Shown here one piece after another: positions 43,575-53,979 of a DNA stretch of 64,000 nucleotides (within the stretch, counting starts at the first letter, position 1; each line of letters begins with the position of its first letter). Both the position numbers and the translations under genes were made by a program. Source of the DNA: Psychrobacillus insolitus (GTDB lineage Bacteria > Bacillota > Bacilli > Bacillales_A > Planococcaceae). The notes under the pieces were generated by a model. That model did no database searches and was not told where the DNA came from. It saw only the letters and a list, made by a program, of their open reading frames with translations. Location: assembly GCF_003254155.1 (NCBI RefSeq), contig NZ_QKZI01000001.1, forward strand, positions 558,001 to 622,000, in the 5' to 3' direction.

Positions 43575-45170
43575 ATGAAATTAAAACAACTATCGATTAA
43601 TAGTAAAATCGTGTCACTCACTTTTTTCATCATAATCTTTTCATTCTTAGTTGCAGGCATTTTCGTTTTAGGTAATATCATGAATACGAAAGAAGAGGAC
43701 CTTGAAGATAAAGCAATGCTTGTCGCACGGACTGTAGGTAAACTTCCAGAAATTCGAGATAATCTAAGTGGTAACGAACCCTTTGATAAAAAAGCGGAGG
43801 CTATCAACCAAACTGCTGAAGGTGTGCGAGTTATTAATAAAGCGGACTATATTGTGGTGCTTGATATGGAACATAGAAGATTGTCGCATCCAATAAAAAA
43901 ACGAATTGGTCAAGTTTCTACTACAGTAGATGAAAATGCTGCGTTTGTGGAGCATTACTATATATCCAAGGTAAAAGGAGAACTTGGGCAAGTTGTACGG
44001 GCATTTGCACCGATTATGAATGATGAACATAAACAAATCGGAGTAGTTGTTGTGGGTTATAGTTTACCGACAATATTGGACATAATCGATAGCATTAGAA
44101 CCGAAATTATCATCGTCACGGTATTGTCATTATTCTTTGGTGCTTGGGGAGCATGGGTCTTAGGAAGGCATGTGAAAAAGCAAATGTTCGGTTTAGAACC
44201 ACTTGAAATTGCCAAACTCTATGTAGAACGTACGGAAACATTTAATGCCATGCATGAAGGGATTATCGCGATTGATAATGAACTAAACGTAACAATTTTC
44301 AACAAAAAAGCCCGCAAAATACTAGGCGTCAACGAGAATGACCTAATCGGAAGGAGTATTTATGATATACTACCCGATACCCGGTTACCTGAGATACTAG
44401 ATTTTAATAAGCCAATTTACAACAGAGAACTATACGTTAATCATCATACAATAATGAGTAATAGAGTTCCTATAGAAGTGAATAATGAAACTGTTGGAGC
44501 TATTGCAATATTTCAAGATCGTACAGAAGTGAAGAAGTTAGCAGAGGAATTAACTGGTGTGCAAGAATTTGTCCAAGCGTTGCGCATTCAAAATCATGAG
44601 CATAAAAACAAAATACATACAATTGCTGGATTACTTCAGCTTGGTCATTTCACACAAGCAGTCGATTTCATAGTAGAATTAAAAGAAAAGCAAGACGAAC
44701 TTTCTCAATTCTTTGAAGAACGTATTAAAAATGAAAATATTGCTGGATTATTATTAAGTAAAATTAATCATGGAAAAGAGTTAGGAATTCAGGTAGAAAT
44801 CGATATGAACAGTCAACTATTATATTTACCAGAGCAACTAGATTTTAATGATTTCGTCGTATTATTCGGTAATTTAATCGAAAATGCATTTGAAGCATTG
44901 CAACAAGTTGAATGTGAAGAAAAGCAAGTCTTCATCAGCATCGATCAAGATGAACAGAGCTTATCAATATTAGTAGAGGATAACGGAATCGGAATAGACC
45001 CAGATAATTTATCATCTATTTTTGAAAATGGATATTCAACAAAAGGAAAGCAGAATCACGGGATAGGGTTATACTTAATTGGAGAAATAGTTAGAAAAGC
45101 AGAAGGAACAATTGAGGTAACGAGTAAACCTACAGAAGGATCGAGCTTTTTTATTACTTTTTATATGTAA
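43575..45170 (+). CDS. dctS: Sensor histidine kinase DctS (CitA/DcuS family)
   Basis: About 531 aa; ATG at 43575 chosen five bases after AGGGGGG (ATG 43572 is the alternative). Two membrane helices flank an extracellular PAS/Cache sensor (about 35-170), followed by a cytoplasmic PAS domain (near 215-320), an H-box RIQNHEHKNKIHTIAGLLQLG near 350, and the ATPase with NLIENAFEAL, DNGIGID and HGIGLYLIGEIV. Senses C4-dicarboxylates (or aromatic-derived fumarate). Sits 16 bases before dctR. Confidence 0.92.
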   Translation: MKLKQLSINSKIVSLTFFIIIFSFLVAGIFVLGNIMNTKEEDLEDKAMLVARTVGKLPEIRDNLSGNEPFDKKAEAINQTAEGVRVINKADYIVVLDMEHRRLSHPIKKRIGQVSTTVDENAAFVEHYYISKVKGELGQVVRAFAPIMNDEHKQIGVVVVGYSLPTILDIIDSIRTEIIIVTVLSLFFGAWGAWVLGRHVKKQMFGLEPLEIAKLYVERTETFNAMHEGIIAIDNELNVTIFNKKARKILGVNENDLIGRSIYDILPDTRLPEILDFNKPIYNRELYVNHHTIMSNRVPIEVNNETVGAIAIFQDRTEVKKLAEELTGVQEFVQALRIQNHEHKNKIHTIAGLLQLGHFTQAVDFIVELKEKQDELSQFFEERIKNENIAGLLLSKINHGKELGIQVEIDMNSQLLYLPEQLDFNDFVVLFGNLIENAFEALQQVECEEKQVFISIDQDEQSLSILVEDNGIGIDPDNLSSIFENGYSTKGKQNHGIGLYLIGEIVRKAEGTIEVTSKPTEGSSFFITFYM

Positions 45171-45186
45171 AAGGAGGTTTTTATAT

Positions 45187-45867
45187 ATGCTTCCCATTCA
45201 TGTTTTACTGATTGAAGATGACCCCATGGTTCGAGAGGTAAATCGCCAATTCATCGAACAAGTGAAGGGCTTTCATATTATTGGAACTGCTAACAACGGT
45301 GTAGAAGGACTGAAACTTGCGAAACAGCTTAAACCTACTTTAATTGTAATGGATATTTTTATGCCAGAACTCGATGGGATAAAAACCTTACAAAATCTGC
45401 GGGAAAGAGACGCACTGGTAGATGTCATAGCCGTAACTGCAGCAAATGACATGAAAACGATTCAACAGATGTTGCAATTAGGTGTATTTGACTACATTAT
45501 GAAACCATTCACTTTTAAACGGATGGAACAAACATTTGAAAATTATCGACAGTTCCATGTTAAAACTGAGAAGAAAAAAGAGTTAACACAACTGGAGTTG
45601 GATGAAATATTACATCCATCCCATGCAACTTTAAAAGATGCCATTCATTTACCAAAAGGATTAAATGCATCAACACTTGAAAAAATCGTCCTATTTATTG
45701 AAAAACAAACAACTGCCGTTTCTGCAGAAGAAGTGGCAACTGGTATTGGCTTAGCCAGAGTAACAGCACGTCGTTATCTAGATTATTTAGAAAAACAACA
45801 AAAAGTGGTAATTGACATACAATACGGTGGAGTAGGAAGGCCTGTAAATCAGTACCGTATTATTTAG
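45187..45867 (+). CDS. dctR: Response regulator DctR (CitB/DcuR family)
   Basis: 226 aa. Receiver domain with LIEDDPMVREVNR, phospho-acceptor aspartate in IVMDIFMPELDG near 57, and MKPFTFKRMEQTF. C-terminal helix-turn-helix near 175-215 (EEVATGIGLARVTARRYLDYLEK) as in DcuR/CitT regulators. Expected to activate dctP. Strong AAAAGGAGG ribosome binding site. Confidence 0.92.
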   Translation: MLPIHVLLIEDDPMVREVNRQFIEQVKGFHIIGTANNGVEGLKLAKQLKPTLIVMDIFMPELDGIKTLQNLRERDALVDVIAVTAANDMKTIQQMLQLGVFDYIMKPFTFKRMEQTFENYRQFHVKTEKKKELTQLELDEILHPSHATLKDAIHLPKGLNASTLEKIVLFIEKQTTAVSAEEVATGIGLARVTARRYLDYLEKQQKVVIDIQYGGVGRPVNQYRII

Positions 45868-46061
45868 TAATATGAAATATTTTGCAGGAATAACAACTGA
45901 AGGTATGGAAAATAATAGTTAGCTCGATTGCAATCTACTCAATATTTATTTACAATTAGATTCTTGCCTATATGCTATTTAAATATTGACATAAGGACAA
46001 TCTGTTTGTAGTCTTAAAGAATAGATAGAACAGATGTTTTGTTTTTTGGAGGGGAACGTAT

Positions 46062-48032
46062 TTGATTAAAAATGAAGTTGTAAATAGCTATGGTGATGAT
46101 GATATTCAGGTATTAGAAGGCTTAGAGGCCGTTCGTAAAAGACCTGGTATGTATATAGGTTCTACGGATGCAAGAGGATTACATCATTTAGTATATGAAA
46201 TCGTTGATAACTCAGTGGATGAAAGTCTTGCAGGATTTGGAGATCATATTTCCGTCACAATCCATGAAGATCAAAGTATAACAGTTCGTGACTTTGGACG
46301 TGGTATGCCAACAGGTATGCATAGAACAGGGATTCCTACAGCAGAAGTAATCTTTACTGTATTACATGCAGGTGGGAAGTTTGGACAAGGTGGCTATAAA
46401 ACAAGTGGTGGACTCCACGGTGTAGGTGCTTCCGTTGTGAATGCACTTTCTTCATTTGTGGAAGTAATTATCCACCGAGATGGCAAAAAGTTTATCCAAC
46501 GATTTGAAAATGGCGGGAAAATAAGTCAGTCATTGAAACAAATCGGTACAACAAAAGAAACAGGTACTTCTGTACATTTTTTACCGGATACGACGATTTT
46601 CTCTACTGTGAAATATAATTATGAAACGCTTTGTGAAAGATTAAGAGAATCCGCATTTCTTTTAAAAGGCTTAAAAATTGAGTTAACAGATGAACGTACA
46701 GATGCTCATGATGTTTTCTATTTTGAAACAGGAATTGAAGCCTTTGTTGCATATTTAAACGAAGAAAAAGATGTTTTACATCCAGTTTACTATATGGAAG
46801 GCGCACATGATGAGATCGAAGTGGAGTTTGCATTCCAATTTAATGATGGTTACTCAGAAACCATTTTATCGTTTGTAAATAATGTTCGTACTCGTGATGG
46901 CGGGACACACGAAACAGGTGCAAAAGCTGGTTTAACAAGAATTTTTAATGAATATGCTCGGAAAACTGGTTTACTAAAAGAAAAAGATAAAAACTTAGAC
47001 GGCTCTGATATTAGAGAAGGTATTTCTGCTATCATATCTGTTCGAATTCCAGAGGATATTTTACAGTTTGAAGGGCAAACAAAAGGGAAATTAGGAACAA
47101 GTGAAGCAAGAGCTGCTGTGGATGCCGTCATTTCTGAAAAACTTAAATACACGCTAGAAGAGAATTCAGAGATAGCATCTTCACTTATACGAAAAGCTAT
47201 TCGTGCCCAACAAGCGCGAGAAGCCGCTAGAAAAGCAAGAGATGATGCTAGAAACGGGAAGAAACGTAAACGTTCAGAATTGTTATCTGGTAAACTAACC
47301 CCTGCACAATCAAGAAATGCAGCTAAAAATGAACTTTATCTTGTCGAAGGAGATTCTGCTGGAGGTTCAGCAAAACAAGGGCGAGATCGCACATTCCAGG
47401 CAATTCTACCATTACGAGGAAAAGTTATTAATACAGAAAAAGCGAGCATTGCGGATATTATGAAAAATGTAGAGATCGCGACAATCATTCACGCAATAGG
47501 TGGAGGTGTTGGTTCTGATTTCCAAATTGAGGATATTGCATATGATAAAATCATCATCATGACCGATGCGGATACAGATGGGGCACATATTCAAGTTCTT
47601 TTACTCACATTTTTCTACCGCTATATGAAACCATTAATAGAGAATGGGAAGATTTATATCGCATTACCACCTCTTTATAAAGTCTATAAAGGGCAAGGTA
47701 AAAAAGAAGTGTTCGAATATGCATGGACAGAAAAAGATTTAGACGTAGCATCCAAAAAGGTTGGTAAAGGCTTCTTACTTCAACGCTATAAAGGGCTTGG
47801 AGAGATGAATGCTGACCAATTATGGGATACAACGATGAATCCTGAATCACGTACATTAATTCGGGTAACAATTGAAGACGGTACTCGAGCTGAGAAACAT
47901 ATAACGACACTAATGGGCGATAAAGTGGAACCTCGTCGTAAGTGGATAGAAGCAAATGTAAACTTCTCTTTAGAAGACGATTCCAATATTTTAGACAATG
48001 AAAGAATACACGTGGAGGATGAATTAGTATGA
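46062..48032 (+). CDS. parE: DNA topoisomerase IV subunit B
   Basis: 656 aa, TTG start seven bases after GGAGGGG. GHKL ATPase motifs EIVDNSVDES near 50, DFGRGMPTG near 83 and GLHGVGASVVNAL near 120; TOPRIM with YLVEGDSAGGSAKQGRD near 428 and DADTDGAHI near 508. Decatenates replicated chromosomes. Distinguished from GyrB by the adjoining parC and short length. Stop overlaps the parC start. Confidence 0.95.
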   Translation: MIKNEVVNSYGDDDIQVLEGLEAVRKRPGMYIGSTDARGLHHLVYEIVDNSVDESLAGFGDHISVTIHEDQSITVRDFGRGMPTGMHRTGIPTAEVIFTVLHAGGKFGQGGYKTSGGLHGVGASVVNALSSFVEVIIHRDGKKFIQRFENGGKISQSLKQIGTTKETGTSVHFLPDTTIFSTVKYNYETLCERLRESAFLLKGLKIELTDERTDAHDVFYFETGIEAFVAYLNEEKDVLHPVYYMEGAHDEIEVEFAFQFNDGYSETILSFVNNVRTRDGGTHETGAKAGLTRIFNEYARKTGLLKEKDKNLDGSDIREGISAIISVRIPEDILQFEGQTKGKLGTSEARAAVDAVISEKLKYTLEENSEIASSLIRKAIRAQQAREAARKARDDARNGKKRKRSELLSGKLTPAQSRNAAKNELYLVEGDSAGGSAKQGRDRTFQAILPLRGKVINTEKASIADIMKNVEIATIIHAIGGGVGSDFQIEDIAYDKIIIMTDADTDGAHIQVLLLTFFYRYMKPLIENGKIYIALPPLYKVYKGQGKKEVFEYAWTEKDLDVASKKVGKGFLLQRYKGLGEMNADQLWDTTMNPESRTLIRVTIEDGTRAEKHITTLMGDKVEPRRKWIEANVNFSLEDDSNILDNERIHVEDELV

Positions 48033-50461
48033 CACAAACCGGACGATATCAAGACTTACCATTAGAAGAAGTAATTGGCGATCGGTTTGGACGTTATAGT
48101 AAATACATCATTCAAGATCGTGCCCTACCTGATGCTAGAGACGGACTGAAACCGGTACAACGACGTATATTATTTGCTATGTTCCAAGAAGGAAATACAA
48201 ACGATAAACCATTCCGAAAATCAGCTAAAACAGTCGGTAATGTAATCGGTAACTATCATCCGCATGGTGATAGTTCTGTTTACGAAGCAATGGTGCGTTT
48301 GAGCCAAGACTGGAAGCTTCGACATATGTTAGTCGAAATGCATGGTAATAATGGTTCGATGGACGGAGACTCCCCAGCAGCAATGCGTTATACAGAAGCA
48401 AGACTTTCTGCTATTTCGCATGAATTATTACGTGATCTTAATAAAGGTACAGTCGATTACATCCCAAACTTTGATGATTCAGATCACGAGCCGGTTGTGT
48501 TACCAGCACGTTTTCCAAACCTATTAGTGAATGGTTCTACAGGAATATCTGCCGGTTATGCGACAGATATTCCACCTCATGCACTTCATGAAGCGCTAGA
48601 TGCAGTGCTTATGCGTATCGAAAATCCTGCTGCAACTGTAGATGAATTAATGACCGTAATCAAAGGACCTGATTTTCCAACTGGTGCGATTATTCAAGGT
48701 GTAGATGGTATTAAAAAAGCTTATGAAACAGGTAAAGGTAAAATCGTCGTTCGTTCTAAAACGGAAATTGAAACAATTAAAGGCGGTAAACAACAAATCG
48801 TCATTACAGAAATTCCATACGAAATAAATAAAGCTAATCTTGTCAAAAGAATAGATGAACAACGTCATGATGATAAGCGTTTAGATGGTATTGCTGACGT
48901 CCGTGATGAATCTGATCGTACGGGGTTACGTATTGTTATTGAGATGAAAAAAGAAGTAGATGCACATGGGATTCTGCAATTTTTGTTCAAAAACACCGAT
49001 TTACAAATAACGTACAATTTCAATATGATTGCGATCCATAACCGCCGTCCTACGATGATGACACTGCCTTTAATGTTAGATTCGTATATCAATCACCAAA
49101 AAGAAGTCGTGACGCGTAGAACAGCATTTGACTTGAAAAAAGCGAAGGAACGACTGCATATCGTAGCAGGCCTAATGAAGGCATTATCTATTCTGGATGA
49201 TGTCATCAGAACTATTCGTGCTTCAAAAGATAAACGTGATGCAAAGACGAATATAATGACGGCATTCGATTTCTCAGAAGCACAAGCAGAAGCGATTGTT
49301 TCTTTGCAACTATATCGATTAACGAATACAGATATAACAGAGCTTCAACAAGAAGAGGAAGCACTAAATTTACTAGTAAGACAACTTGAAAATATTCTTG
49401 CAAAAGAATTTGTTCTTTTAAATGTAATAAAAAAAGAACTACTAGAAGTCAGAAAAGTATTTGCAGAACCTAGAAAATCAACTATTGAGAATGAAATTGA
49501 AGAAATAAAAGTTACGTTAAATGTATTAATACCAAGTGAAGAAGTAATCGTCACGATTTCAAAAGAAGGGTATATTAAGCGAACAAGTGTCAGATCCTTT
49601 AATGCATCGAATGGACAGGACTTTGCTATGAAAGAATCTGATTACTTACTCTATCAAGAATCAATTAATATGCAGCACCACTTACTTCTTTTCACTTCAA
49701 AAGGGAACTATATTTATCAACCAGTTCATGAATTACCGGATATTCGTTGGAAGGATTTGGGACAACATATCTCGAGTATTGTTCCATTAGATACAAATGA
49801 AACTATTATTCATGTCCTTGGAATCGGTTCATTTGATCAGGATTTATGTGTTTTAACAGCATCAAAACTTGGACAAATCAAACGATCTCTCCTATCAGAT
49901 TACGTCGTACAACGATATACACGTCCTATTAATACGATGAATCTGAAAAAAGAAGATGAATTGCTATTTGTCTCATTAGTTAGTCCGTCCGATGAAGTGA
50001 TGATGACAACTTATTATAGTTATTCTGTCAGATTTTCTTTAGATGAAGTACCGATTACTGGTTTAAAAACTGGTGGGGTAAAAGGGATTAGTTTGAAGGA
50101 ATTGGATTATGTAGTAAGTGTGAATGTCGTTCCACAAAATACTAAATCAGATCTTATCTTAATTACTCATCGTGGTGCGGTGAAGAAAATGTCGCTGCAT
50201 GAAATAGAACCAGGTGGTCGAGCAAAACGTGGTGTAGTGACACTTCGTGAGCTAAAGACAAATGCACATCGAGTATTTGCCGTTGTTTTAACGGAAAAAA
50301 ATGAAGCGTTAGAAATAGTGACAGACAAAGGGAACAAAGAAGTTATCCAAACAAATACAATACGCGCATCCGATCGTTATTCAAATGGATCGTTAGTCAT
50401 AGATGCCGAAAAAGATGGGCAATTAGTCCGTGTACGGAAACAACCTACCGAACCCCAATAA
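48029..50461 (+). CDS. parC: DNA topoisomerase IV subunit A
   Basis: 810 aa. Catalytic tyrosine in AAMRYTEARLS near 120, quinolone-resistance region YHPHGDSSVYEAMVRLSQDW near 75-95. The C-terminal beta-pinwheel has the degenerate blades of ParC (no GyrA box). Overlaps parE by four bases (ATGA). Serine and glutamate at the usual quinolone-contact positions look wild type. Confidence 0.96.
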   Translation: MTQTGRYQDLPLEEVIGDRFGRYSKYIIQDRALPDARDGLKPVQRRILFAMFQEGNTNDKPFRKSAKTVGNVIGNYHPHGDSSVYEAMVRLSQDWKLRHMLVEMHGNNGSMDGDSPAAMRYTEARLSAISHELLRDLNKGTVDYIPNFDDSDHEPVVLPARFPNLLVNGSTGISAGYATDIPPHALHEALDAVLMRIENPAATVDELMTVIKGPDFPTGAIIQGVDGIKKAYETGKGKIVVRSKTEIETIKGGKQQIVITEIPYEINKANLVKRIDEQRHDDKRLDGIADVRDESDRTGLRIVIEMKKEVDAHGILQFLFKNTDLQITYNFNMIAIHNRRPTMMTLPLMLDSYINHQKEVVTRRTAFDLKKAKERLHIVAGLMKALSILDDVIRTIRASKDKRDAKTNIMTAFDFSEAQAEAIVSLQLYRLTNTDITELQQEEEALNLLVRQLENILAKEFVLLNVIKKELLEVRKVFAEPRKSTIENEIEEIKVTLNVLIPSEEVIVTISKEGYIKRTSVRSFNASNGQDFAMKESDYLLYQESINMQHHLLLFTSKGNYIYQPVHELPDIRWKDLGQHISSIVPLDTNETIIHVLGIGSFDQDLCVLTASKLGQIKRSLLSDYVVQRYTRPINTMNLKKEDELLFVSLVSPSDEVMMTTYYSYSVRFSLDEVPITGLKTGGVKGISLKELDYVVSVNVVPQNTKSDLILITHRGAVKKMSLHEIEPGGRAKRGVVTLRELKTNAHRVFAVVLTEKNEALEIVTDKGNKEVIQTNTIRASDRYSNGSLVIDAEKDGQLVRVRKQPTEPQ

Positions 50462-50477
50462 TAGGTGAAGCAATATA

Positions 50478-50526
50478 AAAAGCATCTCCATCAGGTATTA
50501 TACCTTTTGAGAAATGCTTTTTTTAT
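50478..50526 (+). terminator. parEC terminator
   Basis: AAAAAGCATcTC ... GAgAaATGCTTTTTTT imperfect stem with T-run. Confidence 0.72.
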
Positions 50527-50656
50527 TTTGTATGTTGCTGTTGAAAAGTTTCACTAATTGAAGAAAAAAGGCAAATTTCATTCTTTCTTCATAAGTTTAT
50601 GGTATAAGTATGATGGTCCTGTTTTATAATTACATAACTGTTTTGGAGGAAAGAAT

Positions 50657-51205
50657 ATGAAAAAAAATATTATTGTAGTACTCGCTTGCTTGTTTTTATT
50701 TAGTAACCAAGCATATGCACACACAGGGTTAGAAAGTTCAAATCCTGCAAATGGAAGTTCTGTAACAGAAGCATTGAATGAGATAATATTAACTTTTGAG
50801 ACAAAAATAGAAGAAACAAGCTCTTTTAAATTAGTAAATGATACAAATGAAGAAGTTGCAGTAAGTAATATTTCGATTGTTGAAAATACAATGACTGGAA
50901 TAATCGATAGGAATACTGAAAATGGGAGCTACTCAATCCAATGGAAAATTATTGGAGTAGATGGCCATCCAATTAAAGGGGAAATTCCTTTTACATTAAA
51001 TGCACCAGTTGTGGAAGATACTGAAGAAATCGCAACTGAAGTTGTTACAATCGAAGAAATAGCTGAAAATGAGGCTACTACAGTTGAAACTACTGAACCT
51101 GAAGTAGAAGAAGCTGCTAATAACTCATCAGTCGGTCTAATTATTGCATTAGTTGTTGTGGTTGCTGGTGCTGTATTTTGGATGATGCGGAGAAAGAATA
51201 AATGA
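50657..51205 (+). CDS. CopC-domain copper-binding membrane protein
   Basis: 182 aa. Signal peptide (1-21, ending AYA before HTGLESSNPANGS), CopC beta-sandwich to about residue 118 with the N-terminal copper-ligand histidine H22 and VDGHPIKGEIPF near 101, a Glu/Thr-rich linker, and a C-terminal membrane helix plus RRKNK. In B. subtilis YcnJ the CopC and CopD parts are one protein; here they are two overlapping genes. Confidence 0.88.
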   Translation: MKKNIIVVLACLFLFSNQAYAHTGLESSNPANGSSVTEALNEIILTFETKIEETSSFKLVNDTNEEVAVSNISIVENTMTGIIDRNTENGSYSIQWKIIGVDGHPIKGEIPFTLNAPVVEDTEEIATEVVTIEEIAENEATTVETTEPEVEEAANNSSVGLIIALVVVVAGAVFWMMRRKNK

Positions 51206-52305
51206 TGTTTCTTCTTTCAACAATTAGCGAGACATTGTTATACCTTTGTTTTGCTTTGTTAATGGGAAATTATATATTTTCAATTATTCCAGCTGATTTG
51301 AAACCGAAAGTAATTATTGCAAAGAAATATAAACTGATAGCTGCAGCAGGCATAGCCGTTTTTTCTTTTTTGCCACTATTAAGCTTAATAACTTTTTTGT
51401 ATGAGGATTATGGAATTATTGATTCGTTAACTTCTGTATTATTAACCTTCGAAGTAGGTAAGTCATGGATTTACTTATTGATTTTTTCCATTATTTTAGG
51501 GGTATTTGTATACTTATTTGATCATAAAACAGATATATTGTATTCAGTTATAGGAATTTTACTACTATTAGTATTAATAATGGGCATTGGATGGTCTACG
51601 CATGCTCACTCGGTTCATGGCATGAAAGGATTTCTTACACATATTGTTCATTTTACAAGTGTCGTAGTTTGGGTTGGAATATTATTTGTCGTAAGCTGGT
51701 TTTCGAGAAGTTATGAAAATTGGTCTAATTTCTTAAATTGGTTTCATGTTACTGCACTCTTTTGTTTCGGAATTATTATTGTTACGGGCCTGTCCTTAAT
51801 GAGTTTCACTCTAGAGTGGAGTCAATATCCTGATTCCTGGATGATTTCGTATGGTCAAAGCTTACTGATCAAACATCTATTGATTATCCCACTGATTGGG
51901 TATGCTTTTATCAATGGTATTGTTATGAAGAAAAAGCTTCAAAAAGACCCAAGTTTTAATCCAAGACCTTGGACAAAAGTGGAGTTTATTATCATTCTCG
52001 GAATTTTTGCAGCAACTGGTGCAATGGGACAGTCATCACCACCCCATAATTTAAGCTCTATTTTGAGTTCTGAAGGGGTTTCGATTCTTTTCACACAATT
52101 CTACGACGGAGTAGTTTACGCAGGTTTAAACGTCGAATTCTCGCTTCAAACGAATGGTATTTTACTATTGTTGCTTGCATGTGTATTCTTTGTTCTTAGT
52201 ATTATGTCATTTTTTAAAAAAATGGGCCCTATATTTTCATTTATCATGAGCATATTCGTCGTAATATCAGTCTATTTTGCTTTATTACTAAGCGTTCAAG
52301 TGTAG
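51202..52305 (+). CDS. CopD-family copper transport membrane protein
   Basis: 367 aa with about nine membrane helices. Conserved histidines in GWSTHAHSVHG near 134 and LTHIVHFTSVVVWVGILF near 145-162 are the CopD (PF05425) features. With the CopC-like partner it probably imports copper, for example for cytochrome oxidase; the Sco protein gene in this window fits. Start overlaps copC by four bases. Confidence 0.87.
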   Translation: MMFLLSTISETLLYLCFALLMGNYIFSIIPADLKPKVIIAKKYKLIAAAGIAVFSFLPLLSLITFLYEDYGIIDSLTSVLLTFEVGKSWIYLLIFSIILGVFVYLFDHKTDILYSVIGILLLLVLIMGIGWSTHAHSVHGMKGFLTHIVHFTSVVVWVGILFVVSWFSRSYENWSNFLNWFHVTALFCFGIIIVTGLSLMSFTLEWSQYPDSWMISYGQSLLIKHLLIIPLIGYAFINGIVMKKKLQKDPSFNPRPWTKVEFIIILGIFAATGAMGQSSPPHNLSSILSSEGVSILFTQFYDGVVYAGLNVEFSLQTNGILLLLLACVFFVLSIMSFFKKMGPIFSFIMSIFVVISVYFALLLSVQV

Positions 52306-52316
52306 ATAAAGAACTT

Positions 52317-52367
52317 TAAAAAGCATTTCTAACGGTGTATAATGTATCTTAGAAATGCTTTTTATTT
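52317..52367 (+). terminator. Terminator after copD
   Basis: AAAAAGCATTTCTAA and TTAGAAATGCTTTTT, 15-bp stem with a 16-base loop. Confidence 0.8.
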
Positions 52368-52388
52368 TACTGAAAATGGGGAATCTTA

Positions 52389-52892
52389 ATGGAAAATAAA
52401 CTCGAAATAGAAGAAATGATTTCAGAGAATTGGAACCAAGTTAAAGCAATTTACATAGAGGGCATTCACACAGGAAATGCAACATTTCAAACAACAGCAC
52501 CTACTTGGGATGAATGGGATTCAGCACATAACAAAAAATGCAGGTATGTTGCTAAACTTAATGGGGAAGTAGTAGGGTGGGTTGCACTAAGTCCTATTTC
52601 AAATCGAGAAGTATTTGAGGGTGTTGCAGAAGTAAGCATCTATTTAAATAACTCTATTAAGGGAATGGGAATTGGTAGTAGACTATTAGCTTATTTAATC
52701 GAGCAAAGTGAACACAATGGTTTCTGGACTTTACAAGCAATGATTTTCCCAGAAAATATGGCAAGTATAAAATTACATAAAAAGTTTGGTTTTGAAGAAG
52801 TGGGAACAAGAAAACAAATGGGTAGATTGTATGGCGCTTGGCGTGATGTAGTATTACTTGAGCGTAGAAGTAATGAGGTTGGTGTAGAGTAG
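52389..52892 (+). CDS. GNAT acetyltransferase, phosphinothricin acetyltransferase-like
   Basis: 167 aa. IYIEGIHTGNATFQTTAPTWDEW near 22-44 and SIYLNNSIKGMGIGSRLLAYLIEQ near 90-113 match the Pat/Bar (L-amino-acid N-acyltransferase MnaT-like) group; FPENMASIKLHKKFGFEEVG follows. Likely acetylates a methionine-sulfoximine-like amino-acid analogue; substrate unproven. Confidence 0.83.
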   Translation: MENKLEIEEMISENWNQVKAIYIEGIHTGNATFQTTAPTWDEWDSAHNKKCRYVAKLNGEVVGWVALSPISNREVFEGVAEVSIYLNNSIKGMGIGSRLLAYLIEQSEHNGFWTLQAMIFPENMASIKLHKKFGFEEVGTRKQMGRLYGAWRDVVLLERRSNEVGVE

Positions 52893-52931
52893 AAACTGAC
52901 GTGGATAAAACGTATACGTAGAATAAAAAGA

Positions 52932-52973
52932 TAAAACGCTTGAGGCCCTATGAAAAATACCTCAAGCGTTTTT
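52932..52973 (+). terminator. Intrinsic terminator
   Basis: AAAACGCTTGAGG pairs with CCTCAAGCGTTTT-like arm across a 16-base loop; T-run follows. Confidence 0.8.
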
Positions 52974-53084
52974 ATATTCATCTAAAATAACAACAAACAA
53001 ATGAAATACAATAACTATATATTGATAAACGATAAATTATAAGGTATTATAAAATATATATATCAAATATAGGAGGTACTTTTT

Positions 53085-53576
53085 ATGAAAAGAGGATCAA
53101 CAATCTTTTTAAAGTTAGCTGTAATTCTTATGGGAATTCCCGTACTTGCGATGTGTATTTTTTTATTGCCCCAAATAGCTGGTGAAGCGAACGAAGCAAT
53201 AGAAAAAGGATCAGAATTAGCTTATGTGGTATACGGACTTTTAATGGTAATGTATATTTCAATAATCCCATTTTACTTCGCATTGTATCAATCTTTTAAC
53301 CTATTAAGCTATATTGATAAGAGCCAAGCCTTCTCGGATTTATCTGTAAGAGCTTTAAAGAAAATTAAAACCTGTGCCATTATCATTAGTAGCTTATATA
53401 TTCTAGCTCTCCCTTTTGTTTTTATCATGGCAGAGGTAGATGATGCCCCGGGGTTAGCGGTTGTCGGAATGGTTCCTATTTTTGCTTCCTTGGTAATCGC
53501 GGTTTTCGCTGCTGTTCTTCAAAGGCTTTTGAAAGAAGCAATAGATATAAAAGAGGAAAATGATTTAATAGTCTAA
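53085..53576 (+). CDS. DUF2975 membrane protein (YoaS-like)
   Basis: 163 aa with four membrane helices. KLAVILMGIPVLAMCIFLLP near 10-30 and FYFALYQSFNLLSYIDKSQAFS near 64-86 match the DUF2975 family, which is commonly paired with a small XRE regulator (yoaS-yozG in B. subtilis). AGGAGG ribosome binding site. Function unknown. Confidence 0.87.
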   Translation: MKRGSTIFLKLAVILMGIPVLAMCIFLLPQIAGEANEAIEKGSELAYVVYGLLMVMYISIIPFYFALYQSFNLLSYIDKSQAFSDLSVRALKKIKTCAIIISSLYILALPFVFIMAEVDDAPGLAVVGMVPIFASLVIAVFAAVLQRLLKEAIDIKEENDLIV

Positions 53577-53591
53577 GCTGAGGTGAATAAT

Positions 53592-53813
53592 ATGGCAATA
53601 ATAATCAATATTGACGTGATGCTTGCTAAACGAAAAATGAGTGTAACGGAACTAACGGAAAAGGTTGGAATCACGATGGCTAACCTTTCTATCCTGAAAA
53701 ATGGAAAGGCAAAAGCGGTTAGATTCTCCACATTAGAAGCTATTTGCAAAGCTTTAGAATGTCAGCCAGGAGATCTGTTAGAATACAGAAGTGAAGAGGA
53801 TACACTAGGATAA
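53592..53813 (+). CDS. XRE-family small regulator (YozG-like)
   Basis: 73 aa from the ATG at 53592 after GAGGTG; the GTG at 53583 overlaps that site. Cro/C1-type helix-turn-helix over almost the whole length (LAKRKMSVTELTEKVGITMANLS...), ending CKALECQPGDLLEY. Probably regulates itself and the DUF2975 gene; 15 bases separate them. Confidence 0.9.
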   Translation: MAIIINIDVMLAKRKMSVTELTEKVGITMANLSILKNGKAKAVRFSTLEAICKALECQPGDLLEYRSEEDTLG

Positions 53814-53850
53814 AACTTAGAAAAAAACGTTTTTCAGGAGTAACTATAAT

Positions 53851-53890
53851 AGTCCAATTTTTCAGTGTTAAAACTTAGAAACTGGACTTT
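53851..53890 (+). terminator. Terminator after the DUF2975/XRE pair
   Basis: AGTCCAATTTTTC and AAACTGGACTTTT imperfect stem with T-run. Confidence 0.65.
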
Positions 53891-53979
53891 TACATTTATA
53901 TATGGTGTAAAATAGTATTTAAAATGCAACAAACTTTTTTTGAAATCACTAATAGATAGAATGGATTTGATATGACAAA